From: Amoebophrya sp. A120
Taxonomy: Eukaryota > Sar > Dinophyceae > Syndiniales > Amoebophryaceae
Direction: 5' to 3'
Assembly: GCA_905178155.1 (NCBI GenBank)
Contig: CAJINV010000001.1
Location: 13,204,635-13,268,634 of the forward strand
Length of the DNA stretch: 64,000 nt
The stretch's first letter is position 1. Every line of letters starts with the position of its first letter. This document shows positions 13,089-24,900 of this stretch, piece after piece. The notes under the pieces are model-generated. The model was not told where the DNA came from and did no database searches. It saw nothing but the letters and a program-made list of their open reading frames with translations. The position numbers and the translations under genes were made by a program.

Positions 13089-14017
13089 GATTGGCTTGCT
13101 TCGTTTCCACGCGATGCGCACACGTCTTGCGTGGTTGCGACAAAATGAAAATTCTGTATTCTCAAGTAGTTGGGTCGTAATATTAAACGTACTTAAGGTG
13201 TCTCCGAGTCGTCCGGGGCTATTTGTAGGGAACAAAAGTAACTTTCATAAGAAAAGGGGAAAGAAGTAAAAGTAACCAAGATTACTTTGACTTTAGGTTT
13301 ATGGGTCAAGTTCTTGTACTACAAGGTCAGAGTATCCACATCGGAACACGAAGACAAAATTTGACTTTGAGAAAAAACATATTCATTCACATTTCCGAAA
13401 AAAAAAAACTTGCTGTTAGCCTGGCGCTGACCGCGAAAAAGCTTGCATAGCGATCAAGTTTCCAAATATCATGTTCATGATGTGTTCATCCTCGCTCTAC
13501 TTGAGCAGGGGATGCATGATCTACTTCCTGTGCCAAACAATCTTGGGCATTTGCAGTGCGAAAAACAGGAGATCCAACTTGTCCGATGTTTCCAATCGTA
13601 ACATGCTTCAAAAGGTGGAGATCTCCTGTGGCAAATATTTCGCAGGTCCGTTCGCTTTGTTAAACCGAACAGAAGAACGAATTTACAGAACAGCGGTTTT
13701 TACATTTAGGCTATCTTTATGCGCCAGGAGCGTATGAAGTATTTGTTTCTATCGAGCGGCCCCAGTGCATGTCATGCAAACGATTATCGGCCTAGGAGTA
13801 GTGTGAGCATGAAGAACTTCCACTTTTGCACTAAGATTAGGTCAGTTCGGCTGCGGTTCTCCATTTCATCATATGCTTATGCATCCCTGCTTCGCGTCTT
13901 CCCCGGCGAAGGACAAGCTGACAAATTCAGAAACCGAAACTGCAAAGAAAAACAATGAAACGAAGTAAAAGACGACTGTATCTTACATGGTAGAAAATCG
14001 GAAGGGGTGTAATGTCC
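13089..14017. other. Intergenic, no gene seen
   Basis: About 0.9 kb between the ankyrin gene's stop and the start of paralog B. Plus-strand open frames of 60-90 codons occur but lack motifs and typical codon choice. Nothing else recognised. Confidence 0.5.
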
Positions 14018-16133
14018 TCACGCTGCAGATTTTGCTTTGGGTTTTGCCTTCGCTTTTCCTGCTGCCTTTGCTTTACCGACGAGGCCACCGCCGGCTTTTG
14101 CTTTGGCTTTAGGCGCAGCAGCAGGGGCCGGCAAGGATGACAGGTCGGGTTTCTCCTTTGACACGCGTATCGCATTGGCTGTACCTTTGAGTCATGCGGT
14201 TTTTGTAACTTGGCTTTGGAACTGTCAGCTTTTTCAAGAAAGTCTTATGCTTGATTAGATTGGCATTGTTGTACGAAAAGTACCTGACCCCCGCACATAG
14301 GTTGTAGTCGAACAGTACCTGCTAACAGCACTGCTTTCACCTCGTCGTCCTTTGCCAGATCGATGGCGCTTTTTCGGTAGGCATTCAGCAACTCCGGGTT
14401 CGCCTTCTTGGACAGCAGCAGCTCGCAGCCTTTGCGGTTCCCGTGAAAGCTGGCGATCTGTAGGGGCGTCCAGCCCTTGCTGTCGCGGGCATCGACCTGG
14501 GCGTTTGCTTCGTCCAGAAGGTACACGCACACCTCCATGCGGTCTTTCCACGCCGCTAGGTGTAGGGCGGTGTTTCCGCGGTCGTCCCTGTAGGTGCTGA
14601 TATTGCTTTCGACGTCAACCAGCTCGATGTCCAACATCGTAACGTCACCCTCCTCGACAAGTTGAAAGATCTTCGCCGTCTTGCGACTCTTCAGAAGCCG
14701 CTTTCCTGTGTGTCGTTAGCGCTCCGCTATGCTATCTACTTCTAGGTAACTACGCTTCTACAGGACCATTTTTATTTTCGGTACACGCCCGGTGCACAGC
14801 ACTCCAGTTCCGAAAAGAAATTATAGCAAAGAAGAAGACATATTAAGAAACAGCGGACAAAAAATCGATATACTTTCTTCGTCATTTTGGACCAAGCCTT
14901 CCTCCGCTGCTTCCCGAGCTTTTTTCCTTTCCTCCATTATGTGCAAGGAGTCCTCGAGCTTCCAGCTATCCAACAAGGCGTGAATTTCTTTACTCGTTGC
15001 AATGTCGTACGGCCTCTCATTCATCTTGTCTTTTATTCGGGGGTCCGCCCCGTTTTGCAGCAAAAGCGTTACGACCTCGCAGTGGCCATTGAAACACGCT
15101 CGGTGCAGCGCCGTGCGCCCTTCCGCAGATTTTGCGTTTGGGTCAGACCCCAGCGGCGGATTGTACGCAAGAAGGTACTCGACAACCGCTTTTTGGCCTG
15201 ATGAATCAATCGGTAGATTTGGCCTCCCCTTAGCAGGAGCTTGCTCTGCGAGGACTTAAGACATGATCATAAAGGGTCTCACGTGGCAAGAATAAGCAAC
15301 AGCGCATCTTCATCTACTTCGCCTAGTATACCATTGCAAGCCGCTTCAGATAGCCCGGTGTATTTCCTTGTGTCTACCGCGTTGCTGTCCGCTCCTTTTT
15401 CCAGCAACTTCTTCACTTCGTCCAAATCTCCATCGAAGCAGCACTCCACGAACTCCTTGTCCAGTTTCTTTTGGGCGGCCGAGCGCTCAATCACCGGGGC
15501 CTCGCCACCCGCCCACAGCCCCTGGTCCGCCGTCGCGTCTGCGGGCGCGGCGATGGTGAGGATGTCCATTTTTCCCTTCAGAAACGCCGGACATTGCGTC
15601 TTTTTCGTGACCACGATCAAGCGAAAGGACTCCTTCGGCTGAAAACGTGCGTCAATGTCGACGCACTTCTCCGGCGCGAAGGTTTTCGTCCGGTCGGTGA
15701 GACCCTCCTGCTCGATGTTCAAATTTTCGTAACTCACCTTCGCGGCAAACTCGTCTGCCGGCCGCGGCAGGCGCGCGTACACGTCTAGATCAAACAGCGC
15801 CGACGGCCTCTGGAAGGCCTCAGGCGGAAAGCACGTGTTGTCTTCGCACAGCGACGCCCAGTCCACATCGAGGACGTCCGCGTCGAGCACCAACCAGGCG
15901 CCGTTGTGCATGGTCTGCACCAGCCCTTTTCGCAAGGATTCTTTTTCGAAGTCGCCCTGGCGCATGGCGGATAGGCACCGCCCGCGGTACTTGAGAAAGT
16001 TGTAGCCCAGCCCCGTGGGATCCAGCAGCAGTGCGTACTTGTCGGTGGCATAGACGCTGTCATTCAACTCGTCAGGAAGCTGCTTTAGGTCCACCGCACG
16101 AGCGTCCGCGTCCAGACCGGGGGGCGCAGCCAT
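14018..16133 (-). CDS. Ankyrin-repeat protein, IQANK1-like
   Basis: Four exons close in phase: 16133-15332, 15245-14874, 14705-14319, 14184-14018, giving 575 aa. Residues about 1-200 hold a region starting ALLLDPTGLGYNFLKYRGR with GAWLVLDADVLDVDWASL, similar in outline to the segment next to the repeats in IQANK1-type proteins (inference). Ankyrin repeats follow: SNAVDTRKYTGLSEAAC, AEGRTALHRACFNGHCEVV, RGNTALHLAAWKDRMEV, SKGWTPLQIASFHGNRKG. The C-terminus is a Lys/Ala/Gly/Pro tail (KAKAKPKAKSAA), perhaps RNA- or surface-binding. No signal peptide. It sits between the two secreted CS-like paralogs. A GTATAC donor inside the first open frame, not the later GTGAGA, gives the phase-correct join and an intact repeat. 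Confidence 0.8.
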
Positions 16134-16916
16134 TTTCGGTAACGATCGCGTTCGATCAGATTCAGGAAATGCGCGATCTTGAATAGAGCTGGGGCGTTAT
16201 TGCCAATCGGAAAGAGTTTAGCTCGACGATGATTGGAACCACCAATAGTGGTTTCTATCACTAGCAAGGAACCAAAAGCTGCAGTAAGTGGTGCAGAACT
16301 TTTGCAGACGATCTGGAGGAGTCGGTCCGGGTCCGCGTGTCAAACGAAAAAAGAAAAACAACGCGAACACTCTCATGGCAGGGGTCCATCCGGAGGAGCG
16401 CAATCACGCTATTACTCCGTGATCGTGGTGGATCAATCATGTTTGTAGTGTAAGAATGCATGCATTTTGATTTTTCACGGTCCGTTACCACCACGTCGTA
16501 AATCCTTTTCTTAGTCTTTCGTATGCGTTTTGAAGCAAAATAGACAACGTCATCAAAGGTAAGTTTTTGTGCGCCTCAGAATGACAGCAAAAGAAAGGCG
16601 CACTCTTTTTCGTACTACGTGGCGCATCTGTACAAAATTTGCTTTGATGGCTTTCGTCTGGCATAGATTAGCACGCTCGCGACCTCAGTGGATACAACAA
16701 AGTGCCGCCGCGGCAGCGTGGCGGGTGGACAAGTCATCGAGCGACGTGAACATTTTTCATTTCGGTTTCACTTTCTTCGAAAATCCGACCGGCATACGGG
16801 GCTAGTCGCGCCCGGCAGTGGTCCCAGACCCGTCGCAGCCCATGCAATTACTACAACTTTGTGTTCGTCCATGAGTAGCGCGCAATTCCTGCATGATTAT
16901 CAACGCATATGCGGCT
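16134..16916. other. Intergenic, no gene seen
   Basis: About 0.8 kb between paralog C's stop and the ankyrin gene's start codon. No open frame with motifs, no repeat and no RNA gene recognised. Confidence 0.5.
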
Positions 16917-19900
16917 TCATAGTTCTTCTGCCTTCTTTTCTGCTGCCGCCTGTGGCTCTTTTCCATCCTCTGCTCCGTCAACATCGGCACCGCCCTCACC
17001 CTTGCCCTCATCTTGTTCGTGAAAATCCACTATCTTCCACGTGCTCCAGGTACTCGCGTACCCGGGCGCTCTGTCGCTGAACGGGAGCGCCACAATGTAC
17101 TTGGCCTTAGCCGGGATCAGGTCGCCCTCTTGCGCCGAGCTGTACCATATCGGAGCCTCCTCCCCGCCACGCACAGTGTTTTGCGGAAAGGGGTCCTGGT
17201 CGCTTCCTCTGGTGCTGTTCAGCGTCCGCAGCAGGTCCGTCAAGTCCGCGTCCCGTTTAGGAACTTTTTCCGCAAAACGGAGCTGGTAGCGCACGGTCGC
17301 GAGAATGTCGACAACGCGCTCGTCCTGCTTGTGCTTCATGTTGGGCGGGTTCTCTTCCAGCGGGTTCCACCGCGCGATTTTGCACTCCAGCCTGACATAG
17401 CCTTTTCGCCCGTCCAGGTCCTCGCAGCTGAACCGGTGCGGTTTCAAAGTGGGCAACCACGCCGCGTCGGTCAGATAGGACTGCACCGGAAGGAGGTCGG
17501 ACGGGCCAAATTCGTTGAAACTCTGCAACTGCAGTGCGCCCATCGGGCTGAAGTAGTCGTTCAGATAAAACTCGCGCTTGGAATTTCTCGTGACGTTGAA
17601 AACACTGCGAACGCCCTGCTTTTTCGTGACGAAGGGGTCGCTCACCTCCACGCGCTCCAGTGTGCCCCAATCGTACACTTTTACCTCGCGATGAAGTTCA
17701 GTGTGATTATTTCTAAAAGTAAAAATATTTTTCAAGTAAAACTACGAAAAACTTTCCTTCTTTTTAACAGCGGAAACCAAATCAATGTTGATAAATTGTC
17801 GCACTCAACTATATTATAAGCCACACCCACAAAATTTTTCCCTTCACCATACCTGGGCCCAGCCGGTAAAATGCTGCGTGCGGACGTCGGTGTCTTTGAA
17901 AGCTATGGCAACGGGTTGCCGCTTTGCGGCCGGCTTCCATCGTTCGACGCCCGCGTAGGGCTTGCCCACGCATTCGTTGTATTTCACCGTCGCCAGCTTG
18001 TCGTCGCAGGAGACCGCGCAGTCCAGGACACACTTATCTTTCAAGCGGCAGTACTTGCTGTGTGGCCTCTCCTTGCTGTTCGCGCAGAGATTCGGGCTGA
18101 GCTCCTTCACCTCCGTATCGGTACCATTAAAACTGGGGTCCAGTTTCCACTCCTTCTCTTGTTGCTCCGTCCAGAGCTGCGCTTTCTGCTTGTTGTCCAC
18201 CGAACCGAGCAATTGCTTCCACCAGACTTGGTGCTTCTTTTCCGCGGTCAGCATAAATTTCCCCACGGAGTTCAAGTTCACCACCGGGTTCGTCAAAATC
18301 TGGTCGAACAGGGAAATTTGCAAATGGTAGTGGTACTTCGCCGCGGAAATCTGCCCAAACGCCGTGAAGTTGAGCACCGTGGTGATGTTGTAGATGTTTT
18401 TCACGACGTTGACGCTGGGGAACGGATCCTTGTCCGCGGCTGCCTTGCTTTCCCCCTTTTTCGGCGGGCCGTGGATCATCTGCAGCGCGCCCGGGGCGTT
18501 CCAGCGCGCGGACATTTTCAAGAGCAAAAACACGTGGGTGCGGTTCTGGGCCCACTGGTACGCCGGGATCACTTTCGTATATTTCCCCTTCCGCTCCAGG
18601 TACGTTTTGTCGATCACGCTCCGTTTCAGATCGTCCGCCTCCGCCTTCACTTCCTTCACGGCCTCCTGTACCTGGTCGAAGATCATTTTCTTGCAGCGCT
18701 CCGTTTCCTCGGGGGCCATATCCACGTGCTCGTCGTGCCACTCGTGCACTTTGATCAAGAAGTTCCGCACCGTGTCCCAGGCCTGTGCTTGTAAGCTTGT
18801 AAGCTTGTGTGCTTGTAAGACAAGTCTTTGCTTGTGCGCTTGTAAGAAACGCGCCAGGCAGGTTTCCTTGGGGAAAACCGAGAGGGGCCCTGGCTTCTTC
18901 CCCCCCAAACGATTTCCCTGAAGAAAGAAAAACCGGGCCCATCCATTCCAACCCTCCCCAAAGGCATCCCCCAATCCGCGGCCTTTCCCTGGGTGCCCAG
19001 CTAGCGCGCCGGGCCAGCGGCCTGCCCCTGCAACGGCACACACCGGGCCGCCTACCATCAGCGTAGTGCGCGCGGTAGGTGTCGCCGGCCAAGGTCGCGC
19101 TATTTCCTGAAAGGCCAGCGCGCGATTTCCTAAAGGCCAGAAATGTGGAAAATCGCCGGCCTGATCGACCTCATACCATCGGGGAAAGGCCGGGAAGTTG
19201 GCCCGTCTTCGGTTTTGGTTTTTTTCTAAAGGGAAATCGCGCGCAACTTTTTTGGGTTTTTTTGTAAAACCGGGCGCCTGCCTGGCTGACTGTCGGCCGG
19301 CGGCCGGTCCGGCTGGCAGCAGCCAGGAAGGGCTCGCGGGCTGAGCCTGAGGCCTTCGCCCCAGGTCCAAGACCTCCTTGGATGCCAATCATAGACACAC
19401 ACACGTGGCAGCGCCCTGGGCTTGGGCGGTAGAAGGGAAACTGACTGAAGCAATTCTGCTTGCCACCAAACCACCCAAGACCAGCTAGAGACGAGAAAAA
19501 ACGAAGCCGGGTCCGCCCGTGTCACGCGCGTGACACGGTGGCCCTGTGATCTAGAAAAACAGGGCAAAGTCCCCCGGGCGCCAAAGGGCGCGCCTGCGCG
19601 TGCGAAATCAGTGCGCCACGACAATGGGCTGACGAAGCGGCCGGCCGTGGCCAAGCGGCGCCGGCAGGCGGCCAACCAATGGGGGGCCGGCAGTTGGTTG
19701 CCCTCCCGGGTGAGGCCGGCCGTGCCTGCCGCCCACAAGGGGGCAGGGCCAGAAATCAGTCCGCAGCGCAGAAAGCAAGGCCGGGCCCGTGCCTGGCTGC
19801 CAAAGAAACAAAGAAAGGAACAGCGGCAAGGCCGGCGCGCTGCCTTCTTACAGAGGCAACCCCGCTGAAGGTCCCAATCTGTCAGAGCAGGCACTGAGCC

Positions 19901-20695
19901 GCCGGGGCGGCGGAAATGCAGGGGCAGGCCGCGGGGCGCCTCCAATGCTTCGAACCGGGCGGCGGACAAAACGCCGGCGCGCCTGCGACAAAACGAAAGC
20001 AAAGCGGGCACAGATCGGCCCGACACAAGTGTGGCGCTGCGGCACTTCGCGTCCATAAATATATGCAAGGGGAGGCCGGCAAAGGGATAAGGGGCAAACG
20101 GGCGGCGCCCGGACGTCAACGCCAGCCGCGGCCCGCATTGCGCGCCACAAAAATGCGCCAAATACGGCAGCGGGCGCCGCGTCTCGAGGAAGCTGCTTTA
20201 CGGTGGCCCGGCTCGACGCCTTGTATGCCCCTCTTCCCTGCAACCACAAGGAGGGGCGCCGGCGTTGTGGGAATTGCCTCCGCCTTACATTCCCGAGGCC
20301 ATTTCTGAGACATTTTTAGAGATGACGGGATCACGGGCGTGGCAGTGCATAACTTTGATCAAGAAGTTCCGCACCGTGTCCCAAGCCTGCCGCATAATCG
20401 ACCCGTGGAGCATCTCGTGCTGTGGCGTTCTTTTGCCCTCGGGGCCCTTGGTCCCGCAGTGCACCTTGGACAGTGCGGCGCTAGCGCGGCCGCGGAAGTG
20501 CGCACGGCCGTCGTCATCGCCCTCCTCGAGCCAATTCAGAACCGTCTTGTTCGCCAACCAGTCCTCGTATTGCTGCGTGGCATTTCGGCCGTTCGTGTCA
20601 ATGGGGGCGACGTAAGCAGCGACGTCCAGCAGGGTCGCAAAGACGAAAAGCAACCACCGAAGTGGAGAGCGAATAAACACGAGAGAGTGCCTCAT
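16917..20695 (-). CDS. Secreted protein with CS/p23-like region (paralog C)
   Basis: Three exons close in phase: 20695-20387, 18782-17853, 17684-16917, giving about 668 aa. The start at 20695 gives a signal peptide (RWLLFVFATLLDVAAYVA); an upstream in-frame Met at 20749 is an alternative. Exon 2 carries the CS-like region: VIPAYQWAQNRTHVFLLLKM, then GKFMLTAEKKHQVWWKQLLG, with the W-x-x-L-L end typical of CS domains. A Cys cluster follows (YCRLKDKCVLDCAVSCDD). One beta repeat with FKDTDVRTQHFTGWAQ and a long C-terminal beta-rich domain follow, ending in an acidic/Ala tail. The motif order matches paralog B at 9335-13088. Exon 1 and exon 2 are separated by a 1.6-kb GC-rich insert bounded by 38-bp direct repeats, so this splice junction is the least certain part. 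Function unknown. Confidence 0.74.
18786..20389. repeat. 1.6-kb GC-rich insert bounded by 38-bp direct repeats
   Basis: A 38-bp stretch at 18748-18785 recurs at 20352-20389 with one mismatch. It encodes WDTVRNFLIK of paralog C. The DNA between is visibly richer in G and C than its surroundings, especially 18900-20300, and so has long stop-free frames on both strands that look like composition effects. Near the left end there is a short satellite of CTTGTAAG-type units (18785-18850). Two near-copies of a 20-bp CGCGC-ATTTCC-AAAGGCCAG unit lie at about 19095-19140. It behaves as an intron or an insertion; a misassembly or foreign fragment is also possible. Confidence 0.7.
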
Positions 20696-21025
20696 CTTGA
20701 CCGGCGAAAGAACAGCGTAGGGACGCGCCGAGGCGCTCGCGCCGGTCATCTTCTCCGTTCTTCCCTAATGCACCCGTCTCAAGTTCTGTCCATTCAAAAA
20801 TGAAGAAAAGCGGGTAAGTGAATATTTCTATATATCGTCCTCCTTTATTCCTAGGATAAGGATCATCTTCAGCGATTGTAATAGGAACAACGACGGGTTT
20901 TCTTGCCACGACGAGCCGCAAGCACCAGACGAGCGGATTATTCACGACAACTATTTTCAATCTGTAGATACGAGTACGACCGTTGATTCTTCCTCCAAAA
21001 TTATGAAGACACTGGCCCTACCGAA

Positions 21026-21560
21026 CTAACAGTCTTCGTAGAGTAGAAACATCTTGAACACAACTTCCGGTTCGCTGCAAGGTCTTTGCGGTCCTGCGGT
21101 GAGCAGCTTGTCCACCAGCTTTGCCACTTCCAAATCCAATACCAAGGTGGATTTTCGTATTTTCTTGCCAGTGTCGCCTACGTCGAGATAAAGAATCAGA
21201 AATGAAAAGAAAAGTCGCGAAGTATGTAAAAATTGTCGCATTGGTGACGTCCTGGGAAGGACCAAAAATCATTCTGTACGGCAATGGACATGATCGCCTC
21301 GCCATGCATTGGCACATCTAACATCTTCAGAAGAGAGCTGCTGTGATCTCCAAAAGAAGTTCATTCTGTCGCAGAAGGAACGAAGTACATTTTAACTTTA
21401 AGGACTCCAATATGTATATGGCGTAGTACACAACATATATCATTCGCAACGTAACCATTTTCAGCTGCAGTAAAGCTCTAAGTGCTTACCTTGATAAGTC
21501 AAACCAACACGCTCACAGTCGTCTGCATCCTTTTCTGACGATGCAGCCCAAGAACTACCA
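21026..21560 (-). CDS. Possible short gene, exon structure unresolved
   Basis: Three minus-strand stretches look coding: about 21560-21495 (GSGSSWAASSEKDADDCERV, ends at a GTAAGC donor), about 21333-21283 (MLDVPMHGEAIMSIA, ends at a GTACAG donor) and about 21180-21026 (KSTLVLDLEVAKLVDKLL, ending FLLYEDC and a stop). I could not make all phases agree, so the model is tentative. It lies 0.3 kb upstream of paralog C and 0.4 kb downstream of NOT4. No family recognised. The 21561-21986 stretch to its right shows nothing else. Confidence 0.3.
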
Positions 21561-21986
21561 GAACCGTGAAACAACAAAAAAAACAAGTAAGTAAGTGAAG
21601 ACTTGTATGCCTATGGCTACATTTATAGAACCGCTCGGTCATGCTTATAGTACCCAGCAGCTGTCACTGCCCGCTCGTTGCCGTGCGATTATCGCTGCAT
21701 GAAAAAGATAACCGCACGACGGATGAAGAAAGACTATGAGTTTTGCGCTTCATTTTTCATTTCCTTGAATGAAAAAAGTCGTCTACGATAACATCGAAAG
21801 AAATTAGAGCACCTAGCTGCGGCTGCGCCGGTCGTTGTGAGTATCATTTTCATTTGAGAAATCCATTTTGTAAACACGAAAAAACTTTAGTGTAGATAGG
21901 ATATCGCTCACACTTCTTCCTCTTGCTCAACGGGAGAAAAAAAGTTGACGGGTAAACTTTGAGCTATAATGTAGTACTTGCCCTCT

Positions 21987-24900
21987 TCAGCATGTTTTCT
22001 CCTGGACAAGACCAGGTGAAGAAGTCGCGGTTGCTTCGTTGCTTGGTTGTGTCCCACTCTGCGCTACCTGTTGAATTAATAGCAAGAAAGTACATGGGTT
22101 TCGTCGTTTTACTCTCGATGCGTGAAGAGTAGATCCCATTGGGATCAACACTGTCAACACGTGCGACGTCACCATAGCGATGGACTTCGAATTGTAAATC
22201 AAAATCGTAAATCTAAATTCACAATCTTCATGTAGATTGATGTTGTAGCGAATTGAGTACCTGTGGCGAAGAATGCAAGGATCCCGGGGCAGAAGCTTGC
22301 GGCGGCTGCTGATTCGCGGCAAGACCAGGTGACGAGTTGTTTTGCCCTTCCTGCGCTTGTGGGGAGTTGTGCCGTAGAAGGTGCAAGATCGACATTCCAG
22401 AAATATCTGGAGGCTTTTGCATTCCCTGGACATTTTGCGGCGCCATCTGCTCTTGCGGGCCGCCAACACTTGTCACGTTTGCAGTGCATGTTTGAAGTTG
22501 CTGTTGCGCCGTCGCTGCAGCTGGCATGTTGCTGTTCCCAGGTGAACTCATACTGCCTAGTTGCTGTGGAAGGTTCTGTTGAAAACTGTTCTGGATCTGC
22601 TGCGCTCTTACTTGCTGAAAATTTTGCATCTGCTGCAAAGAGTTCGCATTCTGTTGCTGCCATGGTGACCCCAGCTGCTGCATGGTGAGATTCTGGTGGT
22701 GCAGTGCTGGAGCTGGTCCAGCAGTATTACATGACTGCTGTTGCCCAATTGATGTTCCGTTGCCGACTAGGTTGCTCATATTGTTGAACAGTGATGTATT
22801 ACAACTCGCACCAAGTTTTGCAGCGGCGTCTTGCATGTGCCTGTACGAATTTTGCTGTTGCTGTATTTGCGCTGGTGTTTGCTGTTGCTGAGACTGAAGC
22901 TGCTGTGCGAACAGCTGCTGTTGAAGTTGCAGTTGCTGTTGCGGTGGCAGCTGCTGCAGTGTTTGCTGAAGTTGTGTCACCTGGAGTTGCTGCTGTTGCT
23001 GTGCATTTTGGTTCTGTTGCTGCAGCTGCTGTGCGTTCTGGTTCTGCTGTTGCTGAAGCCGCTGCTGGATCTGCTGCTGCTGTTGCGCGGTAGAGAGCAT
23101 AAGCTGCTGCTGCTTCTGTGCCACCAGTAAATTTGACGGCTGTTGCTGAGACGAAGTTGCCGTTGCCCCGATGGTAGTTGTGCCATTATTCTGGCTTTGC
23201 TGATTTAGGTTAGCGCTTGCCTGCTGCTGTTGGGCAATGAGCTGCTGCTGCTGTAGCTGCTGCTGTGGTACCAGCGCCCCCACATTGTTCGTCCCTCCCT
23301 GTTGCTGCAACGTATTTGCCTGCTGCTGCTGCTGCTGTTGCTGCAGCAGAAAATTTGAAAGGTTGACACCCCCACTGCCGTTGGCGACGATTTGCTGTTG
23401 CTGGCTGGCGGAAAAACTGTTCCCGAAGCTGGTGGGCGCTCGCTGCTGCTGCTGAATCTGCTGTGGCTGTGAGGACGTCGAAGTATTCACGGCCGACTGC
23501 TGCAGAGTGTTCGCGGCGGCATTCGCATTCGCGGTCTGCACCTGCTGGCTCTGCTGCTGCAACTGTGGCAAGAGCTGCTGGGTGTATTGGAGCTGCTGCA
23601 GCAGTTGTGTTTGATTGGGACTCAAATTCATCATCTGAAGCTGTTGCTGCGACAGCTGAGGGTGCAGCGTGGAAGAATTGCTATTGGTTGTATTCGATCC
23701 TCCTTGCTGCTGCAGTCCGCCCCCAGATAGCTGCGCACCGGCTTGCTGCTGCGGCTGAGACGAAGATGTAGTCATCCCTGTGGTGAGCGTTCCTACTAGA
23801 TTCTGCTGCAGCTGCGCGCCGTTGGCGCTGTTCACATTGAACAGATTTACCATCTGTTGCAACTGCGACTGCTGATTGTTGTTGTTCATACTCTGCTGCT
23901 GCAGCTGGCCCTGGGAGATGGTACCATTACACGAGCTAACACAACTTGATGAAGTGGCCGCAGTGCCATTATTCATCATCTGCAGATGAGCAGGAGCGGT
24001 GCTGTTTGATGACCCAGCGTGCTGTGAAAAATTCAAATTGTTGCTACTGCCCTGCTGCTGCTGCTGCTGCTGCTGCGCCAGCGCCTGCCCCTGTTGCATG
24101 CAACTTGTTCCACTGATGTTTACGCCATTTATTCGCTGTTGTTGCTGCAAATATAGAAGCTGCTGTTGTGCGGGCTGCGATAGCGAAGGCGTCATCGGTG
24201 ACGGGGCAGCTTGGACACTGTTACTTGACTGGAGTTGCAGAGCGCTGTTGACGCTGAGGAGGTTTGCGCCGTTGTAGTTGTTCACCCCCAGCTGCATCTG
24301 CCCTGCTACTCCACCTCCGCCAACGGCACTCGCTCCTCCTGGCGCTCGCGTCACTTGCTGTTGCAGGGCCGAAACATTCTGGTTTTGATACTGCGCGAGG
24401 TTCTGAAAACTTAGCGTTCCCACCATTTGCGGAGCCGGCGGAGCGGCAGCTACTACAGCCTGCGGCTGCTGCTGCGGCATCACGACCGTTCCAACCAGCC
24501 CTGCCGAATTAGGGGCATTCGTTGGCGCGCCAAGCGTTCCAACTCCAGCTTGCTGCATCATATTGCTATTGTTCGAGTTCGGGACCTGCAGCTGCTGCAT
24601 ACAATTCGCATTACCTTGCACAACGGCACTACTTTGGAGGAACGGGGAGGTCGAAGTGGTCAGCTGCTGCTGATGCACCACCGTACCAGGTGTCGATGCG
24701 TGCTGCGGATGGTCCGGCGCACCAGGTTGCTGTGGTGATCCACCCGGCGCACCAGGTTGCAGTGCTCCATTAGCAACCGTGCAGCTGCCGAGAGCGCCGG
24801 TCGGAAGCGTTGTTGTCGGTGGCAGGGCGGGCACAGCACCGGGTGGTGGAACTGAAGGCGGGACTGCCACGGGCGGGCCCTTGTTCGTTACAACTTCGCT

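Noticed and set aside
15283-15331. GTGAGA donor at 15282 for ankyrin exon 1
   Set aside because: It leaves an intron of under 40 nt and runs into a stop; the GTATAC donor at 15331 gives a phase-correct join and an intact repeat.
19226-20161. Long open frames (up to about 310 codons) on both strands in the GC-rich insert
   Set aside because: High G and C removes stop codons in all frames. No motif or codon bias favours one frame, and frames on both strands are equally open.
22850-23600. Repeated units resembling a CRISPR array
   Set aside because: Repeats are Gln codons without constant unit length or spacers; the DNA is eukaryotic.
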